Shown: positions 35,801 through 47,949 of the stretch, piece by piece
How positions within the stretch are numbered: position 1 is the first letter of the stretch
Layout of the letters: each line of letters starts with the position of its first letter
Origin: Magnolia sinica
Lineage: Eukaryota > Streptophyta > Magnoliopsida > Magnoliales > Magnoliaceae
DNA: 64,000 nt
Direction of reading: 5' to 3'
Assembly: GCF_029962835.1 (NCBI RefSeq)
Contig: NC_080582.1
Coordinates: forward strand, 76,566,177 to 76,630,176
Translations under genes and position numbers: made by a program
Notes under the pieces: generated by a model
What the model saw: the letters and a program-made list of their open reading frames with translations, nothing else
Told to the model about the DNA's origin: nothing
The model's database searches: none

Positions 35801-36177
35801 TTGCGTACTGAGTAAACTCTATGGGGCCACCATGGATGTATGTACCTTATCTACACCATCCAATCAATTTTCAAGATCATTTTAGTGCATGAGCCTAAAA
35901 TTGAAGCATATCCAAACTCTGTGGGCCCACATTAATGTTTATTTGTCATCCAACCTGTTCACAAGATCACATAAACATGGATGAAGGTAAAACACAAATA
36001 TCAGCTTGATCCAAAACTTCCGTGGCCCCAGGAAGTTTTCGACGATGGGCTTTCAATTCACACTATTTCCTTGATATTGGGCTTATGCCTTAAAATTACC
36101 TGATAAAACGGATGACATAAATCACGGTGGACCCCATAGAGTTTACTCAGTACTGTTAACTTGGCTTCCTGAAAAGG

Positions 36178-36925
36178 TGTTTTTTTGCAAGTCCACTTGT
36201 AATGAATCGTCTAGATGGTGGGACTTGCCTTGTACAGGTCATCATCCAAAGATCAGATTAATTTGTTTGCTAGTTGGATAGTTTTTGGCTATTTTTCATC
36301 TAGACCGTCCATTATATCCACCAATTTATCAACTAGGAAATGAAATCAGTGTAATTTTTATTTTACAAGCATCTAAGTTGGGACCCAAGATTTGGATGGT
36401 TTAGTTTAAGTTTACCTGTACGGTACCAGCTCAGTTTCTAATGCTCGTGTATCAACCATCACATTCTCCCAGAGTATCAATGTTCTTTTGTTTTTCCCTG
36501 GTATTCCAAAAAGAGTGGACTGGAGCTAATGGACAGTCCAAATCGATTGATTGCATGGTCGATGTGTCCCTATGTAGCTAGTAGCACTGTAGCTGGTAAG
36601 TGTTGTGGGAGCTCTCAATGGTCTCATGGTCTTACTAAAGCAACGAGGTTAAGAGAAAAGGGTAACCGCCCATGTGAGGCATGCCACTCTTGCCAACGTG
36701 ACAATGCGTGTGAGACAGCACCTCATCAGGTGGGCTTAAACAATTTTAGGGCAATTTACTCATCAGGTGGACCATAGGCATTTAAAAAAATAGACGCCTC
36801 AAAAATTACCAATAGTCGAGATTGAGCAGGTAACACACTAATGGCTTATGGTGTTTTGCCAAGCATATTTGTAAGGTAGGCCGGTCTTATGAGAGGCTCT
36901 AATCTTGCATAAAAGTGCCATGTTC
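36178..36925. other. Intergenic, no gene seen
   Basis: Contains an inverted copy of the 'gatactctggg' module near 36440-36490 and several short frames without recognisable content, including 36529-36777. No gene supported. Confidence 0.45.
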
Positions 36926-37330
36926 GTAGGCACGTAATTCGCGAATTTGTGTATAAGGTCCATCGAAAAACCAATAATAACGATGGATTTGGTCTGTTGC
37001 TGTTTGCTATGCAGAAAAAATTAAACGACGAATCCGATCCAACACAAAATTTCAATGGGACAGAACTGCGACGGACATAGGCCGTCGTATAATCCGTCGC
37101 TGTTGGCAAAAATTAAACGACGGATGGGATCCATCGCAAATTTCTAACTGCTACGGATTTAATCCGTCATAAAAACTGAAATCCGTCGCAACTAGGGAAA
37201 ATCATATCAAAATTATTCGTCATTTTAAACTTTTGCGACGGTTATGGTCCGTCGCTGATTTTAGGGGAGGCATTGGATTCTTGTTAAGAAATTAGTGACG
37301 GATTTGGTCTGTTGCTAAAATTTCTGCAAA
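36926..37330. mobile_element. CACTA-like subterminal repeat cluster
   Basis: About a dozen short, degenerate motifs of the type GCGACGGAtttGGTCCGTCGC in both directions, for example near 36978, 37068, 37095, 37155, 37238 and 37298. Such dense GACGG/CCGTC subterminal repeats are typical of En/Spm (CACTA) elements. I did not find a CACTA terminus or transposase, so this is a remnant or one end only. Confidence 0.55.
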
Positions 37331-37580
37331 TTTCAAAAAAAAAAAAAAAACAACAGCGTCATATTTGGTTTTTTTTATTTTATTTTAATCTGTTACATTG
37401 ATAGTCATCAAAAAAATAAAAAATAAAAAATAAAAATTCATACGATTGACCCACTGTGATGGATGTATCATATTCATGCCATTCATTCGTTCTGTAAGCT
37501 TATTTTAGGAAGAGTTTAAAATAGGAAAATCTAAAGCTCTTGGGTCTTTGAAACAGTTCGAATTATTTTGACAATAATCA

Positions 37581-37755
37581 GTTTGATCTGTTTTACCAAG
37601 AAGGTCTACGGTTTGAGTCCGTATAGCCCTATACTTATTTGTATAGTTTTCATTTCCTAATTAATGCTTGCTTGTGGCTAGTCGGTTAATTGGTCCATAG
37701 AAATGGAATCATTCCCACATGCTCACGGAGATCGATCCCTCGAGGCATGAAAATG
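37581..37755. pseudogene. Plastid-derived fragment: 3' exon of trnV-UAC and spacer
   Basis: 37581-37594 matches the end of the plastid trnV-UAC intron, and 37595-37631 is the 3' exon (ACCAAGAAGGTCTACGG... to ...GTATAGCCCTA), with a few changes from the usual plastid sequence (for example accgag to accaag, ttcgag to ttgag). The following 'catttcctaattaatgcttg' and 'cggttaattggtcc' resemble the plastid spacer beside trnV. Without the 5' exon this cannot make a tRNA. Recognised from memory of plastid genomes. Confidence 0.8.
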
Positions 37756-38310
37756 TTCTGTATTCCGATCTGGAAAAAGAAAATGATAGCTTGTACTTCT
37801 GTCGTATCAATTATCATTTCAACGATCAACTTCTCCCATAATGATATCTATACTACCTAGTATCGTCATGATAACAGTTAATTTCATTCTTTTAACCAGC
37901 TGAGGAAGAAATTGTAAATTGATGAAATCGGGTGGACGAATTTTCCATCTCCAGGGAAAAACACTATTATCTCCTATCAGAAAATTTTCCAATTCTCCTC
38001 TTGGGGCTTCTACTCTGACATAAAGTTCTTGTTTCGACAATTCAAAAGTGGGAGAAGGCTTTTTACTAATGAATTGATATTCAAAATCATTTTACTTGGA
38101 ATCCCTTGCTTTCTCAAAGTGACAGACTTCTAAATTCTCATAAGGTCCCCCCGGAATTCCTTCTGGAGCCTGTTGAATAATTTTTATGGATTCCGCCATT
38201 TCATTGATTCGTACTTAAAAAAATGAGCTAATGAGTCTCCTTCTTTTTGCCATTGGACTTCCCAATCGAATTCATCGTAACACTCATAATAAGTGAACCA
38301 TGCCATATGA
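37756..38310 (-). pseudogene. Plastid-derived fragment: start of ndhA and 3' part of ndhH
   Basis: On the minus strand 38040-37819 reads [20 protein letters not shown], then [20 protein letters not shown] and ends [12 protein letters not shown], the C-terminus of plastid NADH dehydrogenase subunit H. Upstream sequence to about 38310 still matches ndhH ([17 protein letters not shown]) but the frame is lost by small indels. Right after the ndhH stop, ATGATAATTGATACGACAG (37817 leftward) is the start of ndhA, the plastid gene order. ndhH is normally about 393 residues; only the last third is here. It is a nuclear plastid insertion and not functional. Confidence 0.88.
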
Positions 38311-38349
38311 AATATTAGCTAAAGGACCTGATGTATTGATAGCTAAAAC

Positions 38350-38640
38350 TTTCTTGAGGCCTACGATAATATTAATTTGTCATCCAACCTGTTCATAAGG
38401 TCATATTGTCATGGATAAAGGACAAACATAAAAAATGAACTCTAAAAATGCTTATGTGGCTACCAAGAAGTTATTAATGATAGGTGTTCAATTTTCACCG
38501 TTTATTGTGGTGTGGTTCACTTTAGCTTTGGATCTGCCTTATTTTTGGGCTCATGCCCTAAAATGAGCCAACGGAACAAATGGACGGCATGGATGACATA
38601 TAAATCATGGTAGGCCCTACAAATTTTGCACCCAAAATAT
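38350..38640. mobile_element. Palindromic fold-back element, truncated
   Basis: Central block 'ttgaggcctacgataatatta...catccaacctgttcataagg' followed by a right arm with 'tttttgggctcatgccctaaaatgag' and 'tggacggcatggatgac'. The left arm is missing. Confidence 0.6.
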
Positions 38641-38904
38641 TTTCTGGCCTCTTTTTCGAGGTAAATGCACTAATTACAAATGCAAGTAATGATGGCTATT
38701 TTACAATGTATTTATATTGTAATTTCAAAATAAGGGCTTATTTGATTTTATATTTACTTGTAAATGCTCATTATATGAGTCATTATTATGGTTAACGTTG
38801 AATTTTGGAAAAAAAAATACTACCTTAAAAATTTTGGAAAAGAAAAAAAAAGACTACCTTAAAAATATATGTAAATTTTAATTGAATTGCATTTGTTTCA
38901 ATGT

Positions 38905-39395
38905 GTAACAATTGTGGGGGCCAACATGATGAATATGTTATATCCATACCATTTATTTGTTCCACAAGCTCATTTTAGGTTGTACATCCAAAATTGTGGC
39001 AATTGTCCACCACTTAAACGGACCAACATGAAACATTGGTTGTAACGGACCTCAATCATTTAAAGTTAATACCTTACTAGGGCCTGAACCTTAATCGTTG
39101 AAAGTTAATACCTTACTAGGGCCTACACTGATGTTTATTTGTCATCCAACTTGTTTATAAGATCATACAAACATGGATAAAGGAAAAGCAAAAAAATAAA
39201 AAATAAAAATCAACTTGATCTAAAAAATTTATGGCCTCCAAGCAGTTACAGGCATTCAATTCCCACGGTTTAATATGATGTAGTTCACTTGAGCTTTAGA
39301 TTGCCTTATTTTTGGGCTCATGCTCTAAAGTGAGCTGGTAGAATGGATGGACAACATGGATATGACCTATACATCATGGTGGGTGGGCCTTATAA
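38905..39395. mobile_element. Palindromic fold-back element, decayed
   Basis: Left arm with 'gatgaatatgttatatccatacc', a centre that contains a short tandem repeat ('gttaatacctta ctagggcct' twice, 39066-39130), and a right arm with 'tttttgggctcatgctctaaagtgag' and 'ggatatgacctatacatcatgg'. Both arms are diverged. Confidence 0.6.
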
Positions 39396-40840
39396 TTTTT
39401 ATGCCCCAAATATCTTCTCACCTTGGTTTTGCACAAAAACTTTTAAGTTGTCAACATCAAACTTGGGCCAAAATCCATAAATACATGTGTAAATAATGAT
39501 GAATATTCTATAATGTAATTATGTTGTAATGTGGGAATCAAAGAGGCTCTATCCTAAAATGCAAGGTAAATGAGTCATCATTATTACTTTCAGGTGTTTG
39601 TTTTAGGAGGAATTATTGATCACAAATAGTCATTGAGAAAAATCATCATTATAGTCAAATGTGAGTGATGCCACCATATAATTACAGGAGTAAATAATCA
39701 TTACCTATTTGCAGCCATTAAACTATGTAATTGGAAAATGAAATGGGCCCTTAGGGGAAACACTTGAATTGTGACAATAACCTCGTGTTTCTCATTATGG
39801 TCATTGGCCATTCTTTAGGTACAAGCTCAACCCTATTGGATAAATGACATTAATTTATGGCCATGGGATGGTTATTATTATTATTATTATTTTAAATAAA
39901 AGGGTTGTGTGAATGCCGCGGAGTAGAGCATACACTCGCTTCTTTTGTTATGTTGTGCAAATGGGTTGTAGTGTTAACTTGGATGTGATATGTTTGACTG
40001 GAGTCGCCATTAGCAAAATGAAACTTAAAATCTATGGTTGAATGGAAATCGTAGAATCACTTGAGGGTTGGGGAATCGGAAGATTCTCCATCTCAAGTGA
40101 CTCTTGTGATTGGTTTGCAATCATATATTCCGAGTAAAGGCCTAAATGATTTAAAAAAAAAAAAAAAAAGAAAAAAGAAGAAGAAGGGGAAGACATCATT
40201 TTTTACCCATATGATGTGCCGTCTCTACTTTACGTTATAGTTTTTATTTTTTTGAGATTCAAGTAGAATTTTGGCATTGCTACATTTTGTTGTGTTTCGC
40301 AGAACCCTTATGGGATAAGGCATGCAAATAAAGTAAAAAACAGCCTTATTTCACAGAGTTTAAAAATTCGGCTAGACAAATAAAATAAAAGCACTCTAAC
40401 CTTGCTTCGTAGAGCTTAAGTCTCCAGGTTGGCAAATAAAGTAAAAAATAATGTGAAAGGAGAGAATATCAAAATAAAAATAGACAAATGCGAGTAGGTA
40501 TTGCAAATGTGCTTTAAATGTGTAGAGAAAAATGCTATTGAATTGAGATGTGAGGAGAAAAAAGAGAGACCAAACACAATTTTTTTTTTTTTTTTTTACA
40601 AAAGGAATGGTCGGATATTTTTTACTTTTACCCTACTTTTGACTTTAGTGGATTCTTTATTAGTAAGCTATTTTCTCTTTATTCATACTCCCATACCAGT
40701 CATTACCTCGACATTATTATAAAAAATAAAAAAAATAAAAGGCCAGTAGGGAATCTTGGACTGTCCTACGTACGTACTGCCTCTCATGAATTCTCAATCT
40801 ACCCTAGCACTCTCCCTCTCCGGACATCCTCCAAATGCTA
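39396..40840. other. Intergenic, no gene seen
   Basis: AT-rich sequence with A-runs near 40152 and 40570. No frame with recognisable content and no clear repeat. Confidence 0.5.
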
Positions 40841-40844
40841 GTTG

Positions 40845-41470
40845 TCATGCCCTAAATTTTGGTAGCTAGTCCCAAATCCTGCATCCCAAGACATGACTTA
40901 TAATTTAAACATTTACAAACTATGATTCCACAAATATCACATAATATTAATCCATATTTTCATTAAATAAACTCATTAAAATAAAATTTTAAATATTATC
41001 ACAATAATCTAAAGTTTCATCTACTCTTTCGCCATAATTCTTTTTTACAATGAATTTAATTTGAAAATAAAACTAGAAATAACCAGATAGCTAGAACTTT
41101 GCTCCACTTTGCTCCCCAACCAGACTTTGCTCCTAAAATTTAATAATAAAGGGTGAGCTTGGCAACCCAGTAAGAAAATATCATACGATTTACCACACTT
41201 AATTATAATTTCAAATCCGCAAAAAAAAAAAGAAAAAGAAAAAGGCAATTCACATGGCGGCATTATTTTTCTTTCGGCAAGTTTCTGCACATAGCAACGG
41301 AATTTATAGTAAAATATTATTAAAGATGTAACATGGATTGGCTTCTTATATTTAAATTTATTTATTTTTTTACGAAACCATCAACCCTTAATTGGCCGGT
41401 GGTGGCATTAAAATACCTTTTTTTATCAAAAAGTTTTTTTTTTACCTTCTTATGCATTACCATCTTTTAA
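40845..41470 (-). mobile_element. Possible Ty3 LTR remnant
   Basis: The left end TGTCATGCCCTAAATTTTGG looks like the reverse complement of a Tekay/Del-type LTR end (compare GGGGCGTGACA at 5644). A 'gggtgagcttggcaaccc' stretch follows, also seen in such LTRs. No second end or target duplication identified. Confidence 0.3.
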
Positions 41471-41474
41471 AAAA

Positions 41475-41985
41475 ATGCTGGTATCTCTCTCAGTACATAT
41501 CCATTTTCGACAATTTTGGACTCATTGGAAACATAATTTGATATGCTCTTCAATGGAACTAGAATTACTTCAATAGGATACCATTTAACATATCAAAAGA
41601 GGTTCCAAAATTGTTACAATTTTGACTATGCGGTGCGCGAAATCTCTTTCATTACATGTCATTTTTAGTTATTTTGGGCTCGTTGGAAAGATTTTGATAA
41701 GTTTTCTAATATAATTAGAATCACTTCAATCAAATACCATTTAATCCATCAAAAGTGGTCTCAAAGTTGTTATAGTTTTGACCACTTGATTTACGAAATC
41801 TCCCTCATTACATGTTCATTTTATTTATTTATTTATTTATTATTATTATTATTTTGTGATTCTAGGCTCGTTGAAAAGATCATTTGATAAACTTTCCAAT
41901 AAGATTGGAATAATTTTAATCAGATACCATTTGATCTATCAAAAGTAGGCATAAAGTTGTTATAGTTTTAGCCATTCGATGTGCA
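41475..41985. repeat. Three degenerate tandem repeats of about 170 bp
   Basis: Each unit contains 'aaatctc.ctcattacatg', 'ggctcgttggaaag', 'taccatttaat.catcaaaag' and 'gttatagttttgacca'. Starts are near 41475, 41640 and 41790; a TTTA/TTA microsatellite is embedded in the third (41820-41853). Confidence 0.7.
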
Positions 41986-42394
41986 AAATTAGTAAAGCGT
42001 TGTTTTAATAAACAAAACAAATCTTCCTCAGCATAACTTTGATTGAAGCAAACTTGCGCTTGTTGAGAAGATAATTTTACAACATTTCCAAGGAATCATA
42101 AATCACATTTATTAGAGATCATTTAGTGTCATCATGTAATTCGAGCTTTGCCTTTTGTAATGTATAAGAACAAATGTGTTAATCTTGATCTCAATATAAC
42201 TTAGAACGAGAGAGTTTTTTGGTGGGTTTTAGATTTGCTAGTCGGATCCATTAGTTATCTCGAGAAGCACTGATGGCCCTTTCTATTTGATACCTTCATA
42301 TTTTTAATGTTTGCGTGTCGACAGAGACAATTTTATTGAAGCCAAATTGAAGCTTAAAAAATAGTTTGTTCTTATTTTAGGTGAGGTATCTACA

Positions 42395-42735
42395 GGTTAT
42401 GATTCAATGAGTGGCCCTCATGTGAGGGGTGGACATCAATAAAAAAATATGTGCATATTGAACACTTGTCAAAGATGCATGCCATTCATTAATGTGGGGT
42501 GTATTGCAAACATGCCATGCATTAAAAAAACTGATGTTGGTCCACTGATCTAAACTTGTGTGAGAAACAAAAAAGAGTGGTTAGAAGATAAAAATGTATA
42601 AAATTATGTTATTTTACCCTGACATTTTCCATTGGCATGTCCACAGTGAGCCCCACCTGATGGATGACATGGATCTTTGACATTATGTGTCATAAAAATG
42701 GATACTTGACATGTGCTACTCATTGAATCATAACC
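42395..42735. mobile_element. Small inverted-repeat element (MITE)
   Basis: 341 bp with nearly perfect 20-bp inverted ends: GGTTATGATTCAATGAGTGG on the left and, on the right, the reverse complement of GGTTATGATTCAATGAGTAG. No coding capacity. I see no clear target duplication, so the superfamily is open. No other copy in the window. Confidence 0.8.
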
Positions 42736-43573
42736 CATCAAAGAATATCCATCACGTTTTTCTAAAATCATGAAGTCACAACAATTAAGATTTAAAATTA
42801 AACTAGTTTAAGGTGGCACCCAAATAAGCACTGGGCTTGATTGGGAAGATGGAAGGAGGGTACATGACATTTTCTTTAAAAATTATTTTTCAAGAAAGCA
42901 TTAGGTAAAAGAAAAACCAAAGAGAGTAAAAAACTTTTAGGACTTTTTCTATGAAACATGTTCTTGAAAAATGTTCTCCACCAAAAAAGTGAATTCTCAG
43001 TAAGAGAGTCTCTTGAAAAGTACTTCTCGCCTGAATTAATTCCTGAGTCCCCAAATAGAAAACTTAGAACTCCATCGATGCAAAGTGGGCCGTCAATGGG
43101 CTCTGCTAGGCTAGATGTGAGCCTAAGCCCAATCCCTAAATTCCAGTATCTAGGCCAACTTGCACTTGACATGCACTAAGCCTAACCCCATCTTGTTAAA
43201 TACCTTATAAATGTACATAATTAAGAGTATATAATGTGTATTAATGTATCATCAGTATCAGGCCTACATGAGACTAACGAGCGTACCGATTGGCCTAATT
43301 AGGAATTTTGTTTGAACCTATAGACCCAACCTAGCTACCTAGGAGTCTAGGCCCATGAAGAATCTATGATTGGTTGTGCCTAGTGAACAACCTTATGGCA
43401 GCCCGGACCAGTAGTAAAGAGCACGCCTTGTGTATTGAAGTTAGGGCATGAGCGTAAGGCCCAATAACCAATTGAGTTGGGTCTGGACTTGGAAATGCAT
43501 AATGCGCTGATGTGATGACCCGTCCTGTCCTGGTTACTTGAATTGGATAGGGCTATTTAGATCACAGGCTAGG

Positions 43574-43731
43574 CTCAGGTTCGAGTCCTTTTCAGTGATA
43601 GACTCTGACAACTTTCAACACGAGGTCTTGGGTTCGATACCCATAGGTGGTGAAATCCCACTACGGCGTGTGTGGGTGTGTGTGTCTCAGGCGTGTGTGT
43701 AAAAAAAAATAAAAATAAATAAATAAATAAA
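43574..43731 (+). mobile_element. SINE, relative of copy 1
   Basis: Contains 'gatagactctgac' (A-box side), 'caacacgaggtcttgggttcgatacccat' (B box GGTTCGATACC) and a GT-rich then A-rich tail. Possible 13-bp target duplication 'atcacaggctagg' (43561-43573) and 'atcgtaggctagg' (43732-43744) with two mismatches. The B-box half matches the SINEs at 18226 and 51946; the 3' half differs, so it is probably a sister family sharing the head. Confidence 0.7.
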
Positions 43732-43814
43732 ATCGTAGGCTAGGTTGGATAAAAATCACGGCCCAACTCATTTCGGCCATTTGCTTTCATGGCCAAGCAT
43801 ACCTACAGACGTCC

Positions 43815-44065
43815 TGAATTTCAAAGGTGATTTACCATAAATGTAGCTTCATGCCACACAAGCGAGATCTTACCATTCATCTGTGAACACTTGCTGGCAC
43901 AAAAATGTTCAAAATTAAAACTTTTTAGGGCCCATTTGGGTCCACTCAAGCTTCAAATCTCCTCGTTTTTCGCTCGTGCCCTGAAATGGGCTGGCTGAAT
44001 GGATGGGCAGGGTGGATAAGATACATGCATCATGGTGAGCCCTACTACTTTTACATATGGAAATT
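43815..44065. mobile_element. Fold-back element remnant
   Basis: A right-arm-like stretch 'gtccactcaagcttcaaatc...gctcgtgccctgaaatgggctgg' and 'ggtggataagatacatgcatcatggtgag'. Left arm not found. The sequence from 44066 to 44480 shows nothing further. Confidence 0.5.
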
Positions 44066-44480
44066 GCACGAATGTAATTTATAAAGTGGGAAATTTTGCA
44101 AATAACCTCCCCATCAATGTTAACCTTGGGCCTGCTGCGTAAATATAGGTAAATAATCATTATGAAAAAACAAACACTACTCGAGTAAATCATGCTGAAT
44201 GAATGATTTTGACCATGGTTATCCATAGATGAATTTATAACAAGAAGAGAAAATTTTCAACAACTATTGCTCAACTTAAAAAACCAAAGTTTAAAATCAA
44301 AGTAAATGATTAGAAAATGGAAGAATGAGTATTCTTTTAAAAATAATATGGACAGTTCAAATGATCAAAATATCCCACCTCGATGTATATGCCTGTCAAT
44401 GGGCTGGGCACGGGGTAGGTCTCGGCCTGGATTTTGAACTGTTTTGGGAAATTCTGACTTTTCAGGCCCGAGCCCTATAA

Positions 44481-46990
44481 CGCCCTAAAATCTAGGGATC
44501 ATATGCGCTCATAATTCCGAAATTCCCGAATGTCAGTTATGCATGCAGAAAGGTAATTTAATGATTAAATTAATTTGATCAACTCACTTACCGATATTTA
44601 AATTGAAACAGTATATAATGACTGAAATTTAAGTAATAATATACAAATTTCACAAATGTTCATACCATCATTTCATCATTAATACATAAAATAGTTCAAA
44701 TAAATGGGGAATTCAGAAATTAACTCTAACATTAATTCTTCAACTTAATACATCTGTGTATGCCTTCATTTGTAGTATCAAATTATAGACAATTCGAATT
44801 AGTTCTGATCCTCTATCTCAGTAGCCTCCATATCCCACATCCAATTAATTGTTAGGTGTTTTAAAACACCGTCCCAAGTGAGAGTGAGTGGTCAACTCAA
44901 TGTTAACATTTCCTACAATTAAACATAATATCAACATAATCAAGTTTAGGTAATGAATCAAACTATTACAAGCAGGTCCAAATCTATTTTTTTAATGCAT
45001 GGATACATGGTTCGGATAATTTTAACATGGGGCTTTTTTGCCTACCACTCTTTAGGGCTCTCTCGTCTTTCACCCTAGACTAGGGGTTGAGTTAACCACT
45101 GGGGTTCTCGTTGAATAAATGGACACTCGATACACCTGTAAGAACCTATGCACATGAATTCATGATTGCCAAACCTTTATTAATCCATATTCAATCAACA
45201 GTATTACTGAAGCCAGATTACCATAATTGTATTATGAGTCTAATACATAGGAAACACATGGCTCATCACTAAGGACTTTAATCCATTCAAGGTCATCACC
45301 TAATATTTAATTATCTATGTCACGACTCAGATTTTGGGTACTTGGCGTGTACTTTAGACCCGATATCCACATCATGAATTGTAAACTAAGTGTACTTAAA
45401 TTATTTGATATGCTTACACAAAATTTTCCTACCTAGTAATACTACCATAGATTTAAGTTCCATTCATACTTAGCCATATCTTATGAATAAGAAATTGATT
45501 ATCAATTCTAATCATCAGTTAGTAGCATATTTGAGGATCCTCCCATTTGGGGTCTTATACAATAAAATAAATCTTGTCCGGTAAACTTGAAAGAAATAAA
45601 TAATAATCGAAGAATATCAAAGAGAATTAAAACGATAATCATGGTTGGTATAGGGCAACAACTTCTTCCTCTGTCAAGTAGGGTCATGTGTCCATTGGGT
45701 CCTTTTCTAACTTGATCGCGTACTCCTGTTCTTGAGTCACTGACTTACCCCCAATCATATCTGCATGGTTTTATATAAATATAGGGTAAGTTACCCAGGC
45801 CTAGTGAGAGATCTTGACATGGTTCTTCACATCAAATTAGAATAGAATAACAATAATTATATACAATATAAGTTCAGAAAGAAAATGCAAATATTATGCG
45901 ATGTGTGAATGCACGAATGCATCAAGTGGGAATCTGTTCACTTGTTTAAGTTGGAATCTATCAACTTACATCTATCCCTTAGCAGGATTCTACCATTTGG
46001 TATGCATAGGTAAGGCCTGCATCTATTCCTTGAGCAGGTTTTCACTAGTATAGTGGACTTCTGATAATGTACGATTCGACTAGGTATATCATCCTGGGAG
46101 GTCTCTCAGGAATTCAACACGTGTTATGTATACAAATGATGGATGCTCAAGCGTATCAAGTATTTGCAAATGATATATCATATGATCATCTCCATTCTCA
46201 AATTTGAATTATTGTAGTTTTCATGCTAACTGGTAATATCATCACAACCATCAATTTATATTTATATTCATTCAACAAATCAGATCAGCAGTTGCAATTT
46301 ACAGAAAAATTATATCATAAGTTCATCAACACAATAAATAAGATCATTGGCTATACTAGCATATTGAACAAATCACATCATTAATAATACAACAGTCAAA
46401 ATTATATGTTCAATTAAATTCAATAAGAGATCATAATAACAATGTTAAAACATACATATAACATATCATCAATAAATCTATTTTAACTTAAAGAGAGAAA
46501 ACACATAGAAATCACTCACTTTGATCCGGTATATATGATTGATGATGTTTGCAATTTCCATTACTTTTCCCTAGTTGTGTTCCCTCCAATTTCCACTCCT
46601 ATAGGAACCAGCTCAAGAACCCTGGACTGGGACCCATGTTGACCTCTCCCTTACGGCGTCCCGTATCCTTGGGCGTGTTTTCGATGAAGACCTTTCTTGG
46701 ATTTCTTGCATTTTTTCAATAGTACGGAAGCCGTTCTATGAATTGGGTTTGAAAGAGATTGAGAGGAGGAAGTATAATAGGTCGTGAAAGCAGCACGTGA
46801 AGGTGGAGGTGGACCATCATCATGATTATATGTGACCATCCAACCGTTGATTAATTTACAAACCCATGATGATCCATTCATTGAATCTTCAAACTAACCA
46901 TTGGAAAAATATTTTTAGCATCGATCTACTTGTGGATCTGATGGATAAATCACACCGGACTTGGCAACCCACTCCATAGATGCTAAGCAT
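44481..46990 (-). mobile_element. Possible Ty3 LTR remnant
   Basis: The left end 'tataacgccctaaaatctaggg' is the reverse complement of a '...TTTTAGGGCGTTATA' LTR end, and 'gtcccaagtgagagtgagtgg' (44873) resembles the U5 of Tekay/Del-type LTRs. The right limit is a guess. No coding region is present. Sequence 46990-47540 has nothing I can name. Confidence 0.35.
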
Positions 46991-47541
46991 TCTCACTTCA
47001 CTCATGTATACTTGTGTAGGAACTTGATTCATTAAGATTTGGCAAGTGCCACCACTTCATCCTACATACATGTACATCATATATGATAAATCATATGCAA
47101 ATTTCCATGTTCATATTCATATTTCATCATCTCATTGTCATCAATAGATTAGTAGATGAGTGGAAGAGAGCATAAGAGCGAAGTCATGAGAGGTCACTTG
47201 TTTAAATTCTATCTAGAATAACATTTTAGTTACTCTTTTATTTAGTTTTTTCCTAGCTTGTAAAGTTTAAGTAATTTTTTATTTTCTTTTTCTTTTTCTT
47301 TGAAGAAGTAAATCTTAGATTATGTGGTTAGTAGCGATTAATTAGGTTTGGAATGAGTTAAAGGGTTCCCATGGTACAAAACTTTTTTATTTTCTTTTTT
47401 GCAATTCCTCATTCTTAAAGTCAACTCTCTAATTAAACTGGACAAAAATCTAGATTTTCTCCTGAATTTAGCAAAATACAACTCATGCACATGAGGCATG
47501 ATGGTGCATAAAAGGATCTAAAGCCCTATAAAGAGGGGATC

Positions 47542-47542
<1 letters not shown>

Positions 47543-47597
<55 letters not shown>
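47543..47597. repeat. (GA)n microsatellite
   Basis: About 55 bp of uninterrupted GA repeat. Confidence 0.97.
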
Positions 47598-47600
<3 letters not shown>

Positions 47601-47949
47601 GGCCCACATCTTGGCCAACTCTGATCACACGAGGGACCCACCTCTTTACCTCAATTCAGCCACTAATTAGCTCCCTCCAGTAAGTGGATCCCACCCCTAA
47701 CACCTTCCTTTATTTTCTTTTTGCTAGTATCGTTTTTTATGAGGTCTTGATTTCAGCCCAATCTAGTTGTATATAGACTAATCTAACCAATAACGGAGCT
47801 AGGCTCATCAAGGGTGGAAACAACACCCTTAGATGTCCCCAGATGATAGTACAAACGCACCTCAAACCATCCGTTCAATGATCACATAAATGGATGGCTA
47901 GATCAGGCCGATCGCATGTAAAACTACTTGTGTATAGCTATCTGATTTG

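Larger units (their letters stand above)
27981..36168. mobile_element. Fold-back element split by a copia insertion
   Basis: The left tip GGAAGTGGATTGCG (27981-27994) and the rest (35806-36168, from TACTGAGTAAACTCTATGG to CCATAGAGTTTACTCAGTA...GGCTTC) form one palindromic element once the copia element and its target duplication are set aside. The outer flanks 'ctataaagg' (27972-27980) and 'ctgaaaagg' (36169-36177) look like a diverged 9-bp duplication, again Mutator-like. The central block 'tgtgggcccacattaatgtttatttgtcatccaacc' matches the other copies. Confidence 0.7.

Noticed and set aside
37595-37631. A functional tRNA gene
   Set aside because: Only the 3' exon of the plastid intron-containing trnV-UAC is present and it has base changes.
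46651-46881. A 76-codon minus-strand frame
   Set aside because: No recognisable domain, AT-rich neighbourhood, no promoter or splice context; inside a probable LTR remnant.
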